Below the pieces are notes generated by a model, which was given only the letters and a program-made list of their open reading frames with translations, ran no database searches and had not been told where the DNA came from. Below are positions 12,011 to 23,459 of a stretch of 64,000 bases of DNA, in pieces. Both the position numbers and the translations under genes were made by a program. Positions within the stretch are counted from its first letter, which is position 1. Each line of letters starts with the position of its first letter. The stretch comes from Diadema setosum (taxonomy: Eukaryota; Echinodermata; Echinoidea; Diadematoida; Diadematidae), in assembly GCA_033980235.1 (NCBI GenBank), contig CM067075.1, positions 24,809,061 through 24,873,060 on the forward strand, written 5' to 3'.

Positions 12011-12375
12011 TTAAAGGTACTGCTTACCATTGAGAGGAGTGATTTAAAAATGTTTGAGTTTTCACATTTGATTGATGCATAGGTCAGTTGTATCACAAAA
12101 CATCCTGTCCTAAAAATTTCACAATAAAGCTTAAAACATAAGAAGATATCACTATTTTTCTCAAACTATAGCTGTACATATAGATGGTTTATTCTATAAA
12201 CAATTGCATTGTAACTATTGTTCACATTTTGTATATTTAGCAATACTTAACATTAATTATAGTGATTGATATTTTCACATCGGTTGTTTCTATCCCTAAC
12301 TCACATTTCAGAACTATTTTGAACCACTAAAGCTGGGTTTTTGTTTCATTTGCTAATGGTAAATAATACCTTTAA
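12011..12375 (+). mobile_element. Family D MITE, uninterrupted copy
   Basis: It begins TTAAAGGTACTGCTTACC and ends GGTAAATAATACCTTTAA, with TTAA at both borders. Family landmarks are GTCAGTTGTATCACAAAACA, AGAAGATATCACT and ATTGTTCACATTTTGTA. This copy is the reference that shows the copies at 46974-48075 and 32927-34063 were interrupted by later insertions. It has no coding capacity. Confidence 0.8.
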
Positions 12376-12405
12376 TCTTTGTGCCTGCAATAGATAGAGG
12401 CAACT

Positions 12406-12575
12406 CTCACCATAACAAAGTCCTTGGGACCAGCAGTTTTCTTTCGTTATATCAAAATTTCTTTACATCTGAACAGTAAAGTATATAAGGATATGATAAT
12501 TTTGGGACCTGTGTTTTAACTTCGCTGTAACGATAAATTTGTTATAATAGTATTCATTATAATGGGACTACACTG
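12406..12575. mobile_element. Degraded pogo-like MITE remnant
   Basis: The phrases AACAAAGTCCTTGGGACC, TTTCGTTATATCAAAATTTC and ATTATAATGGGACTACACTG resemble the well-known CGTTATAACGAA class of pogo/Tigger MITEs, in inverted halves. The terminal bases are too decayed for a target duplication to be read. The assignment is by pattern only. Confidence 0.4.
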
Positions 12576-12768
12576 CATTCTTCAATTTAGCCGGTCCAAG
12601 TCCACTCTTGGGTTGCTTCCATTAAAAAAATATAAAAAATTTTTTTAAAAAATAAAAAAAATCCAACACAGATTTAAGATTAATGCTTCAAATTTTGTTC
12701 CCGATCTTGCAAGCAGAAACACACAGCATACAGTAATTCCTCATTACAGTCTATTCCAATCAGAAAAT

Positions 12769-12823
12769 CTGGGGGGGGGGGGAAGGGTCACAGTACACCT
12801 ACAATGGGGGTGGGGGGAGGGGC
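12769..12823 (+). other. G-rich tract, potential G-quadruplex
   Basis: A long G-run followed by AAGGG, then GGGGGTGGGGGGAGGGG. Four or more closely spaced G-runs on one strand could form a quadruplex. No associated gene is seen. Confidence 0.6.
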
Positions 12824-13325
12824 AAGTCAGACTGGTGTCTGAATTGTGAGAAGAATCCAATTTTTGCTGGTATCTCACAGCATGAAAACACCACTTGAAA
12901 TGTTCTCACTCATATTCTTATCCCCATCTGTGAGTTGTTAAAGGTAAACTTCATGTGATTTTGTCTACTTGTGTGTTGAAACCTGAATAGACTGGAAAAA
13001 AAGAGAGAATGTCAACTACATACCTGAATGTCATATCCAAAAACGCCGATTCAGAACCCAGGAAGATATAACAAGGTGGCAAATTAACTGTTTCTCACTG
13101 CAATATTAACAACTCCCAATAGCAACACTGATCATATGCACACCAAGGTAGCACAGTACTCACTGGAATATCAAACAGCACATTTATAATGCCACAGTCC
13201 ACCTCATGTGTCTTGGCAATGGCACAAAATACAAACATAGAATTATGGATAGTCTATGCTGCAGGCATGACAGTTCTGTATTTTCCGCCTTCACTTGCAA
13301 ACCCAACACATAAGCCAAGTTTTCT

Positions 13326-13529
13326 TACTGTTTCGTAAAACCAGAAATTTTTGCATGCATTTTAATTTCACACATTTCGCGAGAGCCAAGATTCGCAAAA
13401 TTAAAATGCACGTAAAAGTTCTTGTCTATATGCATTGAATGCCAGTGGCAATTCATGAACATTTAATTCTCCGAAAAAGCTGTTGCCTCCAATTCGAGAA
13501 AACTTCATGCTGCATCATATTTTACAGTA
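13326..13529. mobile_element. Family E MITE, copy 2
   Basis: The ends are TACTGTTTCGTAAAAC and ATATTTTACAGTA. TTTCGCGAGAGCCAAGATTC and AAAAGTTCTTGTCTA match the other copies. TA lies at both edges. It is more diverged than 36319-36530. Confidence 0.75.
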
Positions 13530-13831
13530 TTTGCAAAGAGCGCGAATCCACAAAAATTCATTAAAATCTCTCAATGTACAAAATGCACTTATGACATAGG
13601 ACGCATATATATTTTGATAAACATTATCTTGGTTCTAATTGCTTGGAAAATCTGTTGGGGAAAAGCATACATGTGTCTGAAATCCAGACTATGTTTGATA
13701 TATGCACAAATCAAATATAAAAATTATTCATGCATTTTGCTGAGTCACTTTGGTGGTAATATAGTCGTAATTACAAAGCTTGATTGAATCTTTCATGGTG
13801 AAATCTGTTCAGTTTGCACAAATTTGAGAAT

Positions 13832-13998
13832 ATTGATCCAGCACTCTAAAGCCACATAAACATGCACACCTCTCTACACATTCAAAATCATGTAGTGTGT
13901 AGAAGGAGTGGGTGCATTGATCCAGCACTCTAAAGCCACATAAACATGCACACCTCTCTACACATTCAAAATCATGTAGTGTGTAGAAGGAGTGGGTG
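13832..13998. repeat. 84-bp tandem duplication, two identical units
   Basis: The unit starts ATTGATCCAGCACTC and ends GAAGGAGTGGGTGC, with the second copy beginning at 13916. I see no difference between the units, so the duplication is recent. Because 84 is divisible by three, the minus-strand frame stays open across both units and repeats a 28-residue peptide (THSFYTLHDF...). I do not consider that frame a proven gene. Confidence 0.9.
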
Positions 13999-14171
13999 TC
14001 AAACAAACAAATCATATGAGATGATAATGGAACTGATCATTTAGTTTTTCAAAAACATTCAATTGAGTAAAAATCTATCCAAACAGTAAACTGCCTAGCT
14101 TAGACTTTATCTCCAATGCTCTACCTTTTTTTTTTAATTAATTCCTTTTTTTCCTCTCATCTGAGAATCTA

Positions 14172-14325
14172 GCTTTGGTTGTGATAGGGCTTCAGGTTTC
14201 CAACTTTTTTTTTTCTGTGAGATGAGGAAAAACCTCTTATGAAATATGAAAGAGCATGTAATTCTAAGAGGAATTCAAAGTTTATCTGATGACACTTGGT
14301 TTTGAAATGGCTGAGATATCCCCCC
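14172..14325. mobile_element. Family A MITE, half copy
   Basis: CTTCAGGTTTCCAAC, ATGAAATATGAAAGAGCATG and GGTTTTGAAATGGCTGAGAT match one arm of family A. The copy ends abruptly in a (C)n(A)n(TA)n tract, and the second arm is missing. Confidence 0.65.
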
Positions 14326-14608
14326 CCCCCAAAAAAAAAAATATATATATATCTTGTAATTCGTCTACTTGCCAGAGCTCTGCTCAAGTTTTTCAATCCT
14401 TTCACTTTTAATATTCAGGTATAAATTTGCAATTACTCACTGGGATACTGTATGTGCTGGGAGTTTCATGAATTTCAATTTTTGATATTACATGACTTCA
14501 ATTTATTCATAGATAGTTTATGTGATATTAGGTATGAATTCAATTCTATAACTATATTAAAAGAAATGTAATTCTTCAGTAATGTTTGACCGGGTTATCC
14601 TTTCATGA

Positions 14609-15166
14609 TTAACTCTTTGCCATGTGCTTTACTAAAGATTTAATTCTATACATACAGTATTATGATATAGTGACTGGGTTGGACCAGCGTTCGACTACTT
14701 AGGCTACTCCCCAAAACTAAAGTAAAATAAAGAAAAAGATGAAGAAAAAAAAGGTAATGGTTTAATGAAACAGATGTATACTTGTATTTTTATATAGTGA
14801 TGGTTCCTCTGGTTGATGATACTAATTTGCATTAATTCTCGACTCTTTTTGTGCCAAATTCGCATGCCAGATTCAGCAGATGAATGGCCAACTTCGCAAA
14901 TTTTGCTCAAAGGCACAAACTGCTTGATAAATCAAGAGTGCGCCAGAGAACATTTTAACTGTAGCCATAGCTTTTGTCATATGGTTTACATCACAGCACA
15001 GCTTGCAATTTTCTATACAACTTTGCTGTGCTACATTCCTGAAATACTTCTATAAAAAGCTACATGGCTTTGAAAAACAGGATGTTTTTCCCAAAGTGCT
15101 CAGAATGTATTGTGGACTGAGAATGTGACAAAGAGGAAGTTTACACTGTGGCACATGAAAAGTTAA
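14609..15166. mobile_element. Family H MITE, copy 1
   Basis: It starts TTAACTCTTTGCCATGTGC and ends GTGGCACATGAAAAGTTAA, imperfect inverted ends. GCCAACTTCGCAAATTTTGC and GATAAATCAAGAG also occur in the second copy at 63261-63777. No coding capacity is seen. Confidence 0.6.
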
Positions 15167-16267
15167 TTACAGTAAGCTGTTGTCTATCTACACAAAATTA
15201 CGTGTTAATCATCACTGCTATTTTTGTACATACAAAACACAACTGTTACCCGAGACAAATACAAAGCATTTATTTTACATTTGACATGTGGCCAGTAATC
15301 ATGTAACCTTACTTCAGGCAAAGACAATGAGGCTAAGAAAATTACAAAAATCTTGTCTGAGCTGAAAAAAAGAGGAAATTCATTACGCGTATTTATCTAA
15401 AATAAGAATCTTCCATACTACTCTCAGACCAAATACAAAGTCTAATTTCAGCTTTAGACCCATTCACTTTTTCAGAAGCATTGTCTTGTGGGATTTTGAA
15501 TTTACAAAAAGCATGTTTGTACCAAATTTTCCCAATATTCTTTCAAATGCTTGACTGCATGTTGATTTAAACCCATCCTGAATCTTTCCTCCAACAACAG
15601 TACTTGATTTTTAGTGGTAAGCAACCGTTACATCAAATCTGTGGCAGGTTATTCTAAAACAAGGGGTGGCAAAATCTGTCACTACGAAGCTTCTAAAGTC
15701 TAGAGAACTGTACGAGACTAAGATCAACAATTTTGAAAAAATCTGAGATGATGATATTTTTTAATAAGATTTGGTTTCATCTCTGGCAATGTTTTCTTCC
15801 TTGTGCTTCACTACCACATGCTTACATTTTACATTTTCACATTTTACTTCATTTTATTTCTCATGGCATATAAACACTAAATGAATTTAATGATCACAGC
15901 AGGACAACACAAATCAAAAGAGAAAATGAAAACCCTTTCATTATTTTAGTAAACCATCAGCTGGTCCTCATCAATCATCATTTAAATACATTTTAAATAT
16001 CGGGATACAATTGCTGATTGTACAGCGAAAGAAAAAAAAAAGTGACACCAAGCTCCACTTTTCCGATCTTGTGCTGTACCTCATGCATTGGATGGTTAAC
16101 TACAGCCACTTTCTGGCTCAATATCAGGTTACAAGTTCAGCTACCAGGATAATTTGGAATGGAAAATATGTAAACCCAGTACCTGGAGGGGTTTCACTCC
16201 TACAACCCTGGGCATATTGGGATCTACTTCAGCAGGACGCTAACAAGACCGCAACATTCCCATGTGA
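15167..16267. other. No feature recognised
   Basis: AT-rich, apparently single-copy sequence. The plus-strand frame open at 16011-16271 has no domain and ends at the edge of a family A MITE. Confidence 0.4.
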
Positions 16268-16632
16268 TTAAAGGGATGGTCAGTTTTGGTTGAGATGGGG
16301 CTTCAGTTTTTCAACATTTTTTTGACAATTGTTTTATGAGATAATGAGAAACTTCTTATGAAATACGAAAGAGCATATAATTCTAAGAGGAATTGGACAA
16401 TTTTTTGATGAAAATTGGTTTTCATATGGCTGAGGTATCCACCATTATTTGGATCACTTCATTTTACTTTGTTTTTTGATATCAGCCATTTCAAAACCAA
16501 TTTTTATCAAATAAATTTTGAATTCCTCTTAGAATCATATGCTCTTTAATATTGCATAAAATGGTTTCTCACAAAAAGTTACAAGCTGAATCCTCACCTC
16601 AACCTGAAACCAATACTACACCATCCCTTTAA
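16268..16632. mobile_element. Family A MITE, copy 2
   Basis: TTAAAGGGATGGTCAG at the left and ACTACACCATCCCTTTAA at the right, with inverted arms and TTAA borders. It lies only about 1 kb upstream of another full copy at 17604-17994. Confidence 0.8.
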
Positions 16633-17603
16633 AGGACCTGAATGTAGGCAGATATACATATACACTGGCAAAAGTCTGTTTGCGGAAACAGAATATTTAC
16701 TGTATGGCCAGGAAATAGGTGTTACAAACATAAATTATATTCATAGTATATGCACAGACCAAATAAAATGACATTGTATAATCTCTTTTCACTGTGCATA
16801 TATAATTATCATGTAGGCCTATGTATGTTGATATATATAAAATGCGTCAAAGTGTGCTCATATAATTCAATGGAATTCAATTAATGAAAAATTTCATTTT
16901 GCAACAAAAGATATTAGATACAGTTTACCTTGTTTCTAACAAAGAAATAATTTATACCAGCCAGTACAATCATTATGAGATGAGCATACAATAATAGTGA
17001 AATATCATTAACATCTGGCATCATAAAATACAATATTTTTATTGAAATCCCGGATGTCAAAGTGCATATTCTCTTCATGCAAAAACAAACTGCTTACTCT
17101 TTGCTCAATTTAACTCTTTCAGCTCCACTATCTCAATGGGGAATTGACATTGTGTGCAAACAAGTTCATAATTGCAAAAACAAAGTTGATATATTAAAGT
17201 TGATCTGTTTACTTTGCACTGTGCCATACATACAGCGAACAGCAAGAGGAGTGGTAATGCATGTGGAAAAATGATCAGGGTCAATCTGGGTGAAATGTGG
17301 GTTTTCTGGAAAAACACTCAATTTGTAACCACATAGACCCAATATCAATGTTACAATTTCCATCGCAACGTTAAGTGTGAATTCAATGTTAGTATCCAAT
17401 ATGCAACAATTTACAAAGGGACCCTTTGGGAAAATTAATTATCCTAGAAGTAATCACACAGTCTTATCTGGTATTCATGTTGGTGCATGATGTACTGCAC
17501 AAGTTGAAGTGTTCCAATATTGATAAGGAAACTTACTGATTAAAATTGTATGACTATAAGCAAATATTGACAAACACTCTGAGCACCACACTGCCATATG
17601 ATG
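16633..17603. other. No feature recognised
   Basis: AT-rich sequence between two family A copies. Short open frames only. Confidence 0.4.
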
Positions 17604-17994
17604 TTAAAGGGACTGTACAGTACTGGTTGAGGTGGGGATTCATGTTTTGAACATTCCTAAGTGAGATAATGAAAAGCCTCTTATGAAATATGAAAGAGCA
17701 TGTAATTTTAAGAAGGATTCATCGTTTATTTGATGAAAATTGGTTTTCAAATGGCTGAGATATCCCAAAAAGTGCTAATAATAAAAGGCGACATGCCACA
17801 ACTTTATTAGGATCTCTTTGTTTCACCTTGTTTTTGGATATCTCAGCCATTTCAAAACCGATTTTCATCGAATAAACTTTTGATACCCCTTAGAACTGCA
17901 TGCTCTTTGACATCTCATAGAGTGGTTTCTGAATATCTCGCAAAACGTTAAAAGCTAAATCCTCACCTTGACCAGAACTGTACACACCCTTTAA
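17604..17994. mobile_element. Family A MITE, copy 3, inverted relative to copy 1
   Basis: It starts TTAAAGGGACTGTACAG and ends CTGTACACACCCTTTAA. Read backwards it is the same subfamily as 81-470, including GACCAGAACTGTACACACC. The arms pair over about 170 bp with the short spacer AAAGTGCTAATAATAAAAGG. TTAA borders are present. Confidence 0.8.
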
Positions 17995-18227
17995 TAAAAA
18001 ATACAGTGGTAGTAAGAGTAGCAGTAGGACAATTGTAATTATAATGATACAACAGTCATATTGATATGAAATATCATGCTCAATGCATGTTCATTATCTT
18101 TATAACTGGAGGAATAATGATATTTGTCAATAATCATGATCACTGGAACTCTTGTGGCACATTTTGGAAGGAAAAGACATCCAGTGCATACCATCAAATG
18201 TCGGACAAGCACATGACCTGTGATAGT

Positions 18228-18259
18228 GTGTGTGTGTGGGGGGGGGGGGGGGGGGGGGC
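18228..18259 (+). other. Long G-run after (GT)n
   Basis: GTGTGTGTG followed by about 22 G residues. It has G-quadruplex potential, and its length is prone to assembly error. Confidence 0.7.
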
Positions 18260-18594
18260 AGAGGGAAGAAGAGTCGTGATGCCAGGATAAATGATCAACA
18301 AACTATTGAACTGGCACCACATCGAATTGTGGTATATAAGTTACTTGGTTTCATCTTCCAGGATATATCTCTGCAATAACCCTCTGGAGAAAGAACATTA
18401 TCAGTGCATTAGTTTTGTTTGGCTTTGTGCTATTTTTATAGTTGGAAAGAATCAATAACTAAAGAAAAATACCACTATAAGATTGTATTTGTCACCTTTA
18501 TATAAGCTCTAAACTTGTGATCACAATGTTTTCATCACATGACAAATTTGGCACCACTCCAACAGCAAACAGACATACATGCGCATGTATATAA

Positions 18595-18636
18595 AAACAT
18601 AATATCTCCGGCGACACTTTGTGGCGGAGGCATACA
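18595..18636. repeat. Fragment of the GGCGGAGGCATA hairpin repeat
   Basis: CTCCGGCGACACTTTGTGGC then GGAGGCATAC resembles the 3' end of the element at 50938-52420. The small stem-loop CTCCG...CGGAG is kept. Only the terminus remains. Confidence 0.6.
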
Positions 18637-19746
18637 AACAAATTGTGCATACACTCCCATACAAAATGATACGTACCTACACACATTCATGAACAAATGA
18701 AAATAGATGCATGCACACTTGGACACACACTCACACAAACGCACACATCCAGTCATTTCTGGTGGCAATGTGGTTCTGTAATGACAATCACAATTTTAGA
18801 GATGCGTATGTACTACAGTCATGGCCAAATCAAAAGCCTAGCCGATAGGATCTCTTCTGCAGATACAGTTTATCCTCCTCTAAAAAAAAAGAAATTATAC
18901 TAACACTCGGTCTTTTTATTCAGTTTAAGTTTATCTTACAAAGGCCCTGCTACACGGAATTCATATTAATTATGACAATTTTGACAAATCAAATCAGTTG
19001 AACAGATATAATGCTTCAAGTTTTAATGTTTCAAATTTTTTTCCCTATTCAAACATGTGCCCCCATCTCTCATGAGATCCACACAAAAAAAATAATAGAA
19101 GTGCAGCATAATCGTTAAAGTTGGTGATGATATCATCACACCACATGTCTCCAATCTCCAGTTTGCAATACCATCACTTTACATCCTTTCTGAACATTTT
19201 AGATGGAGCTCCAATCATTCTTATTTGTCTGATATCACTCCATTTATTGAAGTAAAGAAGAATGTAATGTACAATTGCACTTTAAACATACAGCAAACGG
19301 GTGTCATTAAAGTCACATCATAGTCCAATGAGTAAGATGGCTTCTTTTAGATGCTTTGGAAAAGTTATATTATAAACATGGATTATCTGATGGTTTGTAA
19401 ATTTTTTGTAAATTTTGAGTTCTGCTACCTGATGCTAAAATAAGTACAAATGAATAATCTTAGAAATGTTAGAATATGCACATCAATAATCTTATCCAAG
19501 AAATTGTAAATAAGCTCACTGCAATTGGCTCAGGGGAAAAATAAAACTTGAACAAAAGTTTCAATTTTTATTTTTTTTTTCTCTTTTTTTTCCTAACTGC
19601 TGACTTTAAAATGCTCACATTTCCTTATGTCAGAATTATTTCACAATACATGACAGAAAGGTTTGCAGTGTCAAGCACTCACACAGTAATGGATCTCTTG
19701 CATGCTGTGTTGCTGTACTGTAAGGAATTTGAGGCACACACAACAC

Positions 19747-19780
<34 letters not shown>

Positions 19781-19934
19781 AATGACATTTATTATGCAAA
19801 CAGCATTCCATGAAATAAATGACATATATCCCAACACAAATCATTAATAATTCATATAACTCTTAAAAACTACAATACCACTCAAAAGGCATTTAAAGAC
19901 AGAAAAAGGAAAAACAAAGACTTAAATTACTTAC
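18637..19934. other. No gene recognised; (CA)n at 19740-19779
   Basis: AT-rich sequence, with a clean CA microsatellite at 19740-19779 and a T-rich block near 19565-19595. No exon is evident. Confidence 0.4.
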
Positions 19935-20314
19935 AACAGATGGTATATTTCCGCTGCTGTTGTGCCTCAGCCGCGATATGCGTCCTCGCGCACGGCCAAC
20001 ACCAGGGAAGCAGGACCTAACGTATGCCGGGGCAGAGAAGCCTGGAACAGACCAGCGACGCTTTCGCTCCCCTCTCCCCTTTCGCACGAGGGCTCCCTCA
20101 CGAACGAGAGGCTCCTCTCGAATCATGACAAGTATCGTTCTCTTCCCCCCAAGGGCACACAAAATATTCCTTGACAGTTCGGTTCGGTTCACAACAGAGA
20201 ATAGATGATAGCACAAGTGGCCTCCACAGGACTTGCACTTGTTTTTTAGGTCATGATCACAAACAGTGTGTGACCCAGATACAGTTTGATAAAGGTCAAA
20301 GTTCACAACATTCG
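19935..20314 (-). CDS. Candidate internal exon, basic cysteine-containing product
   Basis: On the minus strand a pyrimidine-rich tract ending TCTATTCTGAAG is followed by an open segment of 126 codons that ends at GTT|GTAAGT, a strong donor. Incoming phase is 1 and outgoing phase is 0. The predicted peptide has a cysteine cluster (VCDHDLKNKCKSCGGHLC), one N-glycosylation sequon (NRT) and a furin-like basic site (RGERKRR) followed by WSVPGFS. The second half is CpG-rich compared with its surroundings. I do not recognise the family. The upstream candidate at 23340-23237 ends in phase 1, so the two could splice in frame. The hydrophobic stretch read just upstream is encoded by the pyrimidine tract and has no ATG, so I do not call it a signal peptide. 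Confidence 0.35.
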
Positions 20315-21120
20315 CTTCAGAATAGACACATTGCAGAAAGGGCAGTGATATGAAAATTGTGATCCAAAGAAGATTTCCCCTTGCACTTGTGCTCAAGTCA
20401 AATTGAGCTCGGAGAGAGTACTGGTATGATAATTGTCAATACAGCCAGAAATTTGAGAAGGTCAAAGGTCGCTTGCACTACATACAGCAAACATAGAGCA
20501 GCTGGAAGTGAGTTGAGGATGTCAAGCGCATCACCCCTTGCCCCAATGTAGTCACACCAATCCCCCACGAAGTTTGTTGTTATAGTCGGTCTCCGCGGTA
20601 TTAATACGCACACTTTCTCCTGGTAGCTTTTGTGGGAATGCAGGGCGGTTAACAGCACTTGACTGGGAGTTCTTACATCTATGTCGTAACAATGTACTGC
20701 CAGAGGTTCCCGTCGCCTAGTTCATTCGAAGACAAGTGCGACTGCTGATTCGTTTTGGCAAATAGCGTCATGACTGCGGGATGTACACACCACAAGCGAA
20801 CTGGAAAACACTGACTTGAAACGGGAGCTGCAGAAACAACAGATTCGAGTTCACTGTGTATACCTCATTTCCTTTGAGGATTAAAAAACAAAAACAAAAA
20901 AAAAACAATTCACATTAAAAATAAGAGTTCGAAGAGACAGGCCCACGGAAGGGTTTTCCGGCCAAAATTAGATTCAGGTCATCACAGATGGAAAAGCATT
21001 TGGCTCTTGCATACAAACATGGAGTCGCACACCATTCGACATCAAATCTGTGATGTAAACTATGTCATGGACAGAACACAATCATAACTCGAGCTGGGAA
21101 AGAGCTACAACTCCATTAAT
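20315..21120. other. Intergenic or intronic; CpG-richer part at 20660-20800
   Basis: The 20660-20800 stretch is richer in CpG and balanced in composition (AGGTTCCCGTCGCCTAGTTC). It could be a promoter or enhancer. No TATA box or named site was identified. Confidence 0.25.
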
Positions 21121-21126
21121 GTATGC

Positions 21127-21393
21127 ATGCAGAAAACACCGAATCAAACGCCAGGAAACTGCCACAGCCAAATCCATTCAGCATCTGCAACAAGGGGGAG
21201 CTTTGTCATGCCCGATAGTGATCCAGACTCCAAAAATAGCTCCAGTGAATGGAGTAAATGCAGTGTTCTCGATACTGTGAAAATATCCATGCAAATGACT
21301 TCCAACAATCCTATAGAAAAACACGAGTACAAGGGCCTACATGTTCCACTCGAGAATGCTGCAAAGTTGCAAAGAAACCTACAAGATATGTAG
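21127..21393 (+). CDS. Hypothetical ATG-started ORF, 88 codons
   Basis: It begins with a true ATG and ends at TAG. The peptide is serine/asparagine-rich (MPDSDPDSKNSSSEWSKC) with no signal peptide and no domain I know. The opposite strand is equally open (21144-21410), which lowers confidence that either frame is coding. No donor or acceptor was found at its edges. Confidence 0.15.
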   Translation: MQKTPNQTPGNCHSQIHSASATRGSFVMPDSDPDSKNSSSEWSKCSVLDTVKISMQMTSNNPIEKHEYKGLHVPLENAAKLQRNLQDM

Positions 21394-21474
21394 ACCTGAT
21401 GTTCAGGCATTTCAAGGGCTGAATATCATACCATCATACAACTTTTCCACTTTTTTTTTTCATTTGTTATTCAG

Positions 21475-21537
21475 CTCACAGCTGCCATCAGTATTCAGGG
21501 GGAAAAGCTACAAACTATTGCTCAAAAACTAGACTAA
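21475..21537 (+). CDS. Candidate 3'-terminal exon, unknown product
   Basis: A very good 3' splice site (a T-rich tract then TTTGTTATTCAG) is followed by a frame reading LTAAISIQGEKLQTIAQKLD and a TAA stop. Phase in is 0. A canonical AATAAA occurs at about 22788. The segment is short, so an open frame of this length could arise by chance. No upstream partner exon was found with confidence. Confidence 0.22.
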   Translation, partial: LTAAISIQGEKLQTIAQKLD

Positions 21538-23236
21538 ACATTCAAAACACATACAACAAAAGAAAAGGTATCAGGTGAAAGATGAAACTATTACAAGTTG
21601 GCGACTTAGAAAAAAAAAGATGATAGGGTTAAAACACAATGATTGTGAAAGCTACAGACCCAATGGATAATCATTCACTAATATGTTGGAAGGGAAAATA
21701 GAATGCAATCACTATGCTTCTTACACCACATTTGCTGCAGAAAGAAGTTCCATTCCATCCCACCCCTCCCCCCTAAAAAAAAAAAAAAACAACAACACAC
21801 CAAAAATCAGCTCATTACATCATTCAACACCATATCAACTTCTCTTCATATCCCCCTACAATACCACATCCGTAAATTCAGTTTGTTGAAGAATACTGTC
21901 TGTGTTTTGAGGTAAACAGTGAAATTTCTTTAATAGTGCTCCATTATTGGTGACATCTGGCCTTCATCAGATCCAAACTCAAGTCATACACACAGGAATA
22001 ACCCTGTCACGCTTTCCAGTAATACCAAACTCATACATACAGCCATCATGTTTCTCTTGATAGGGATAAAATATTGTTTGTGACCCTTTACTGTAAAAGC
22101 CTTTAATATAAATTAGAGCTTATAATCTCTCTGACGGCATAATTCTTAGATTATAAGTACTGACTCTTGACTTTTCCATCCGTAAGTAATCTCCCCATCT
22201 TTATTCATAGATATCTACCACACAAAAAAGTCTTGTCATCATAAACACTGTTTTGACGGAATAACTTTTAGTTTCAATGTGGTCAAGCATACAGGAAATT
22301 AGGCATTTGAATACAATAGGTCAACTCAAAGACTAGTTGGAGTGGTATCCCGCATAAAGAAATGAAAGTTTCAAATTTCGAAACATTCCTCGACTTTTCT
22401 CTTCTAACAGGAAATACAAGTAATAACATACCATTGGTGCATAATGATTTTTGTTTTCTTTTTAATTCCTTCAATTCATGTTTGCATGTCTACAATAGGA
22501 CCATATTGATATGCTATATTAAAGAATTTGGATTAATCTTTTGAACTTCACTACATCTATCTCAGTTTGGTTTAAACTGCACCACACTGGTTTGACTTGT
22601 TTGTTTATGTTTCAGTCAGTTGCAGTACATCAGATACTTCTGGAATTATTGTTTGCAATTGAAAATGTCAGGCTTTTACTTTGACTCTGTGACTATTAAG
22701 TAACTTTCAGTCAAAATTAATGTATCAGTTCATCAGTTTGTGAGCATGCACATATGAGTTTTTCTTCCAGTGCTTTCTATATCTCAAAATAAAGTTATCA
22801 TGTCGATATGAAACCATTTGCCACAAACATTAGCAATTTGCAGGAAAACCCTATCATAAAATGGCAGAAGTGTAAAAATCTCAAATTAAACAGAAATCAG
22901 CAAAGCTTTTTTGTAGTCCTCTGAATGTATTGTGGTTGAAAAAGAAAGGGCAAAACTTCAGTCATTGCAATCATTTGGCACATGTGGCAATCTCATGATC
23001 GCAGTGTTTTACTGATGAATAGATTCGTTAAAATATAAATTTTAAAAAATGATTTCACTCAAAGGTCTAGCTACATGTAGGAATAACGGGGTACAAGAAC
23101 ATATTGATGTGATGCAGATAAATCAGGAGTGAAATGATAGTCAAAAGAATCGTTACGCGTCACAGTGGGGTTGTTCCATCAGAAAAATAGGGGGATGTGC
23201 AACATCAAAGGAAGAAGAAAAAAGAGCAAGGATTAC
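21538..23236. other. No gene recognised
   Basis: AT-rich sequence with a C-run plus A-run at 21764-21790. Part of it would be intron if the minus-strand exons at 23340-23237 and 20314-19935 are joined. Confidence 0.35.
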
Positions 23237-23340
23237 CTGCAGGAATGTCTACTCCATCTAGGGGGTAATCATCCACAAAGACTGCACCAGGAGGACAAAC
23301 CACACCCCTCCAGGACACCAAGAATCCACGCAGAGAGGGC
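23237..23340 (-). CDS. Candidate exon, cysteine/proline motif, unknown family
   Basis: After an acceptor-like TGGCTCTGTGTCAG the frame reads PSLRGFLVSWRGVVCPPGAV and then FVDDYPLDGVDIPAG. It ends at CCTGCAG|GTAATC, a strong donor in phase 1. This phase fits the exon at 20314-19935. Just upstream, and shifted by one base, an ATG at 23406 opens a hydrophobic leader (MRAALWWLLWLLASLVLMAL). If one base were an error, that leader would run directly into this exon as a signal peptide. Either reading gives a secreted or membrane protein. The family is not recognised. Confidence 0.35.
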
Positions 23341-23406
23341 CTGACACAGAGCCATCAGCACCAAGGAGGCCAGTAACCATAGCAACCACCACAAGGCAGC
23401 TCTCAT
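23269..23406 (-). CDS. Alternative short ORF with signal-peptide-like start
   Basis: This ATG-started frame of 45 codons begins with an arginine, then about 18 hydrophobic residues and a small-residue stretch (ALCQALSA), as in a signal peptide. It stops at TGA after a cysteine-rich tail. It overlaps the exon candidate 23340-23237 in another frame. Only one of the two frames can be right at this place, unless a base is missing or extra near 23340. Confidence 0.2.
   Translation of the reverse strand: MRAALWWLLWLLASLVLMALCQALSAWILGVLEGCGLSSWCSLCG
23373..23386. promoter_or_regulatory. RFX X-box-like site
   Basis: GTAACCATAGCAAC matches the imperfect palindrome of RFX X-boxes (GTNRCC..RGYAAC). 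It overlaps the exon candidate, so it may be coincidental. Confidence 0.3.
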
Positions 23407-23459
23407 CTCAACCAACTGGATGTGGAGGATGTGCGAAGGGATTGTGCCACAGGGAAGAA

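Noticed and set aside
13809..14015. Gene for a protein with two identical 28-residue cysteine repeats
   Set aside because: The frame exists only because an 84-bp segment was duplicated. There is no splice context or homology, and the flanking codons look random.
20315..20396. Signal peptide (LLWITIFISLPFLQC) in front of the 20314-19935 exon
   Set aside because: There is no ATG in that frame; the only start-like codon is TTG. The hydrophobic residues are what a pyrimidine-rich intron end encodes by chance.
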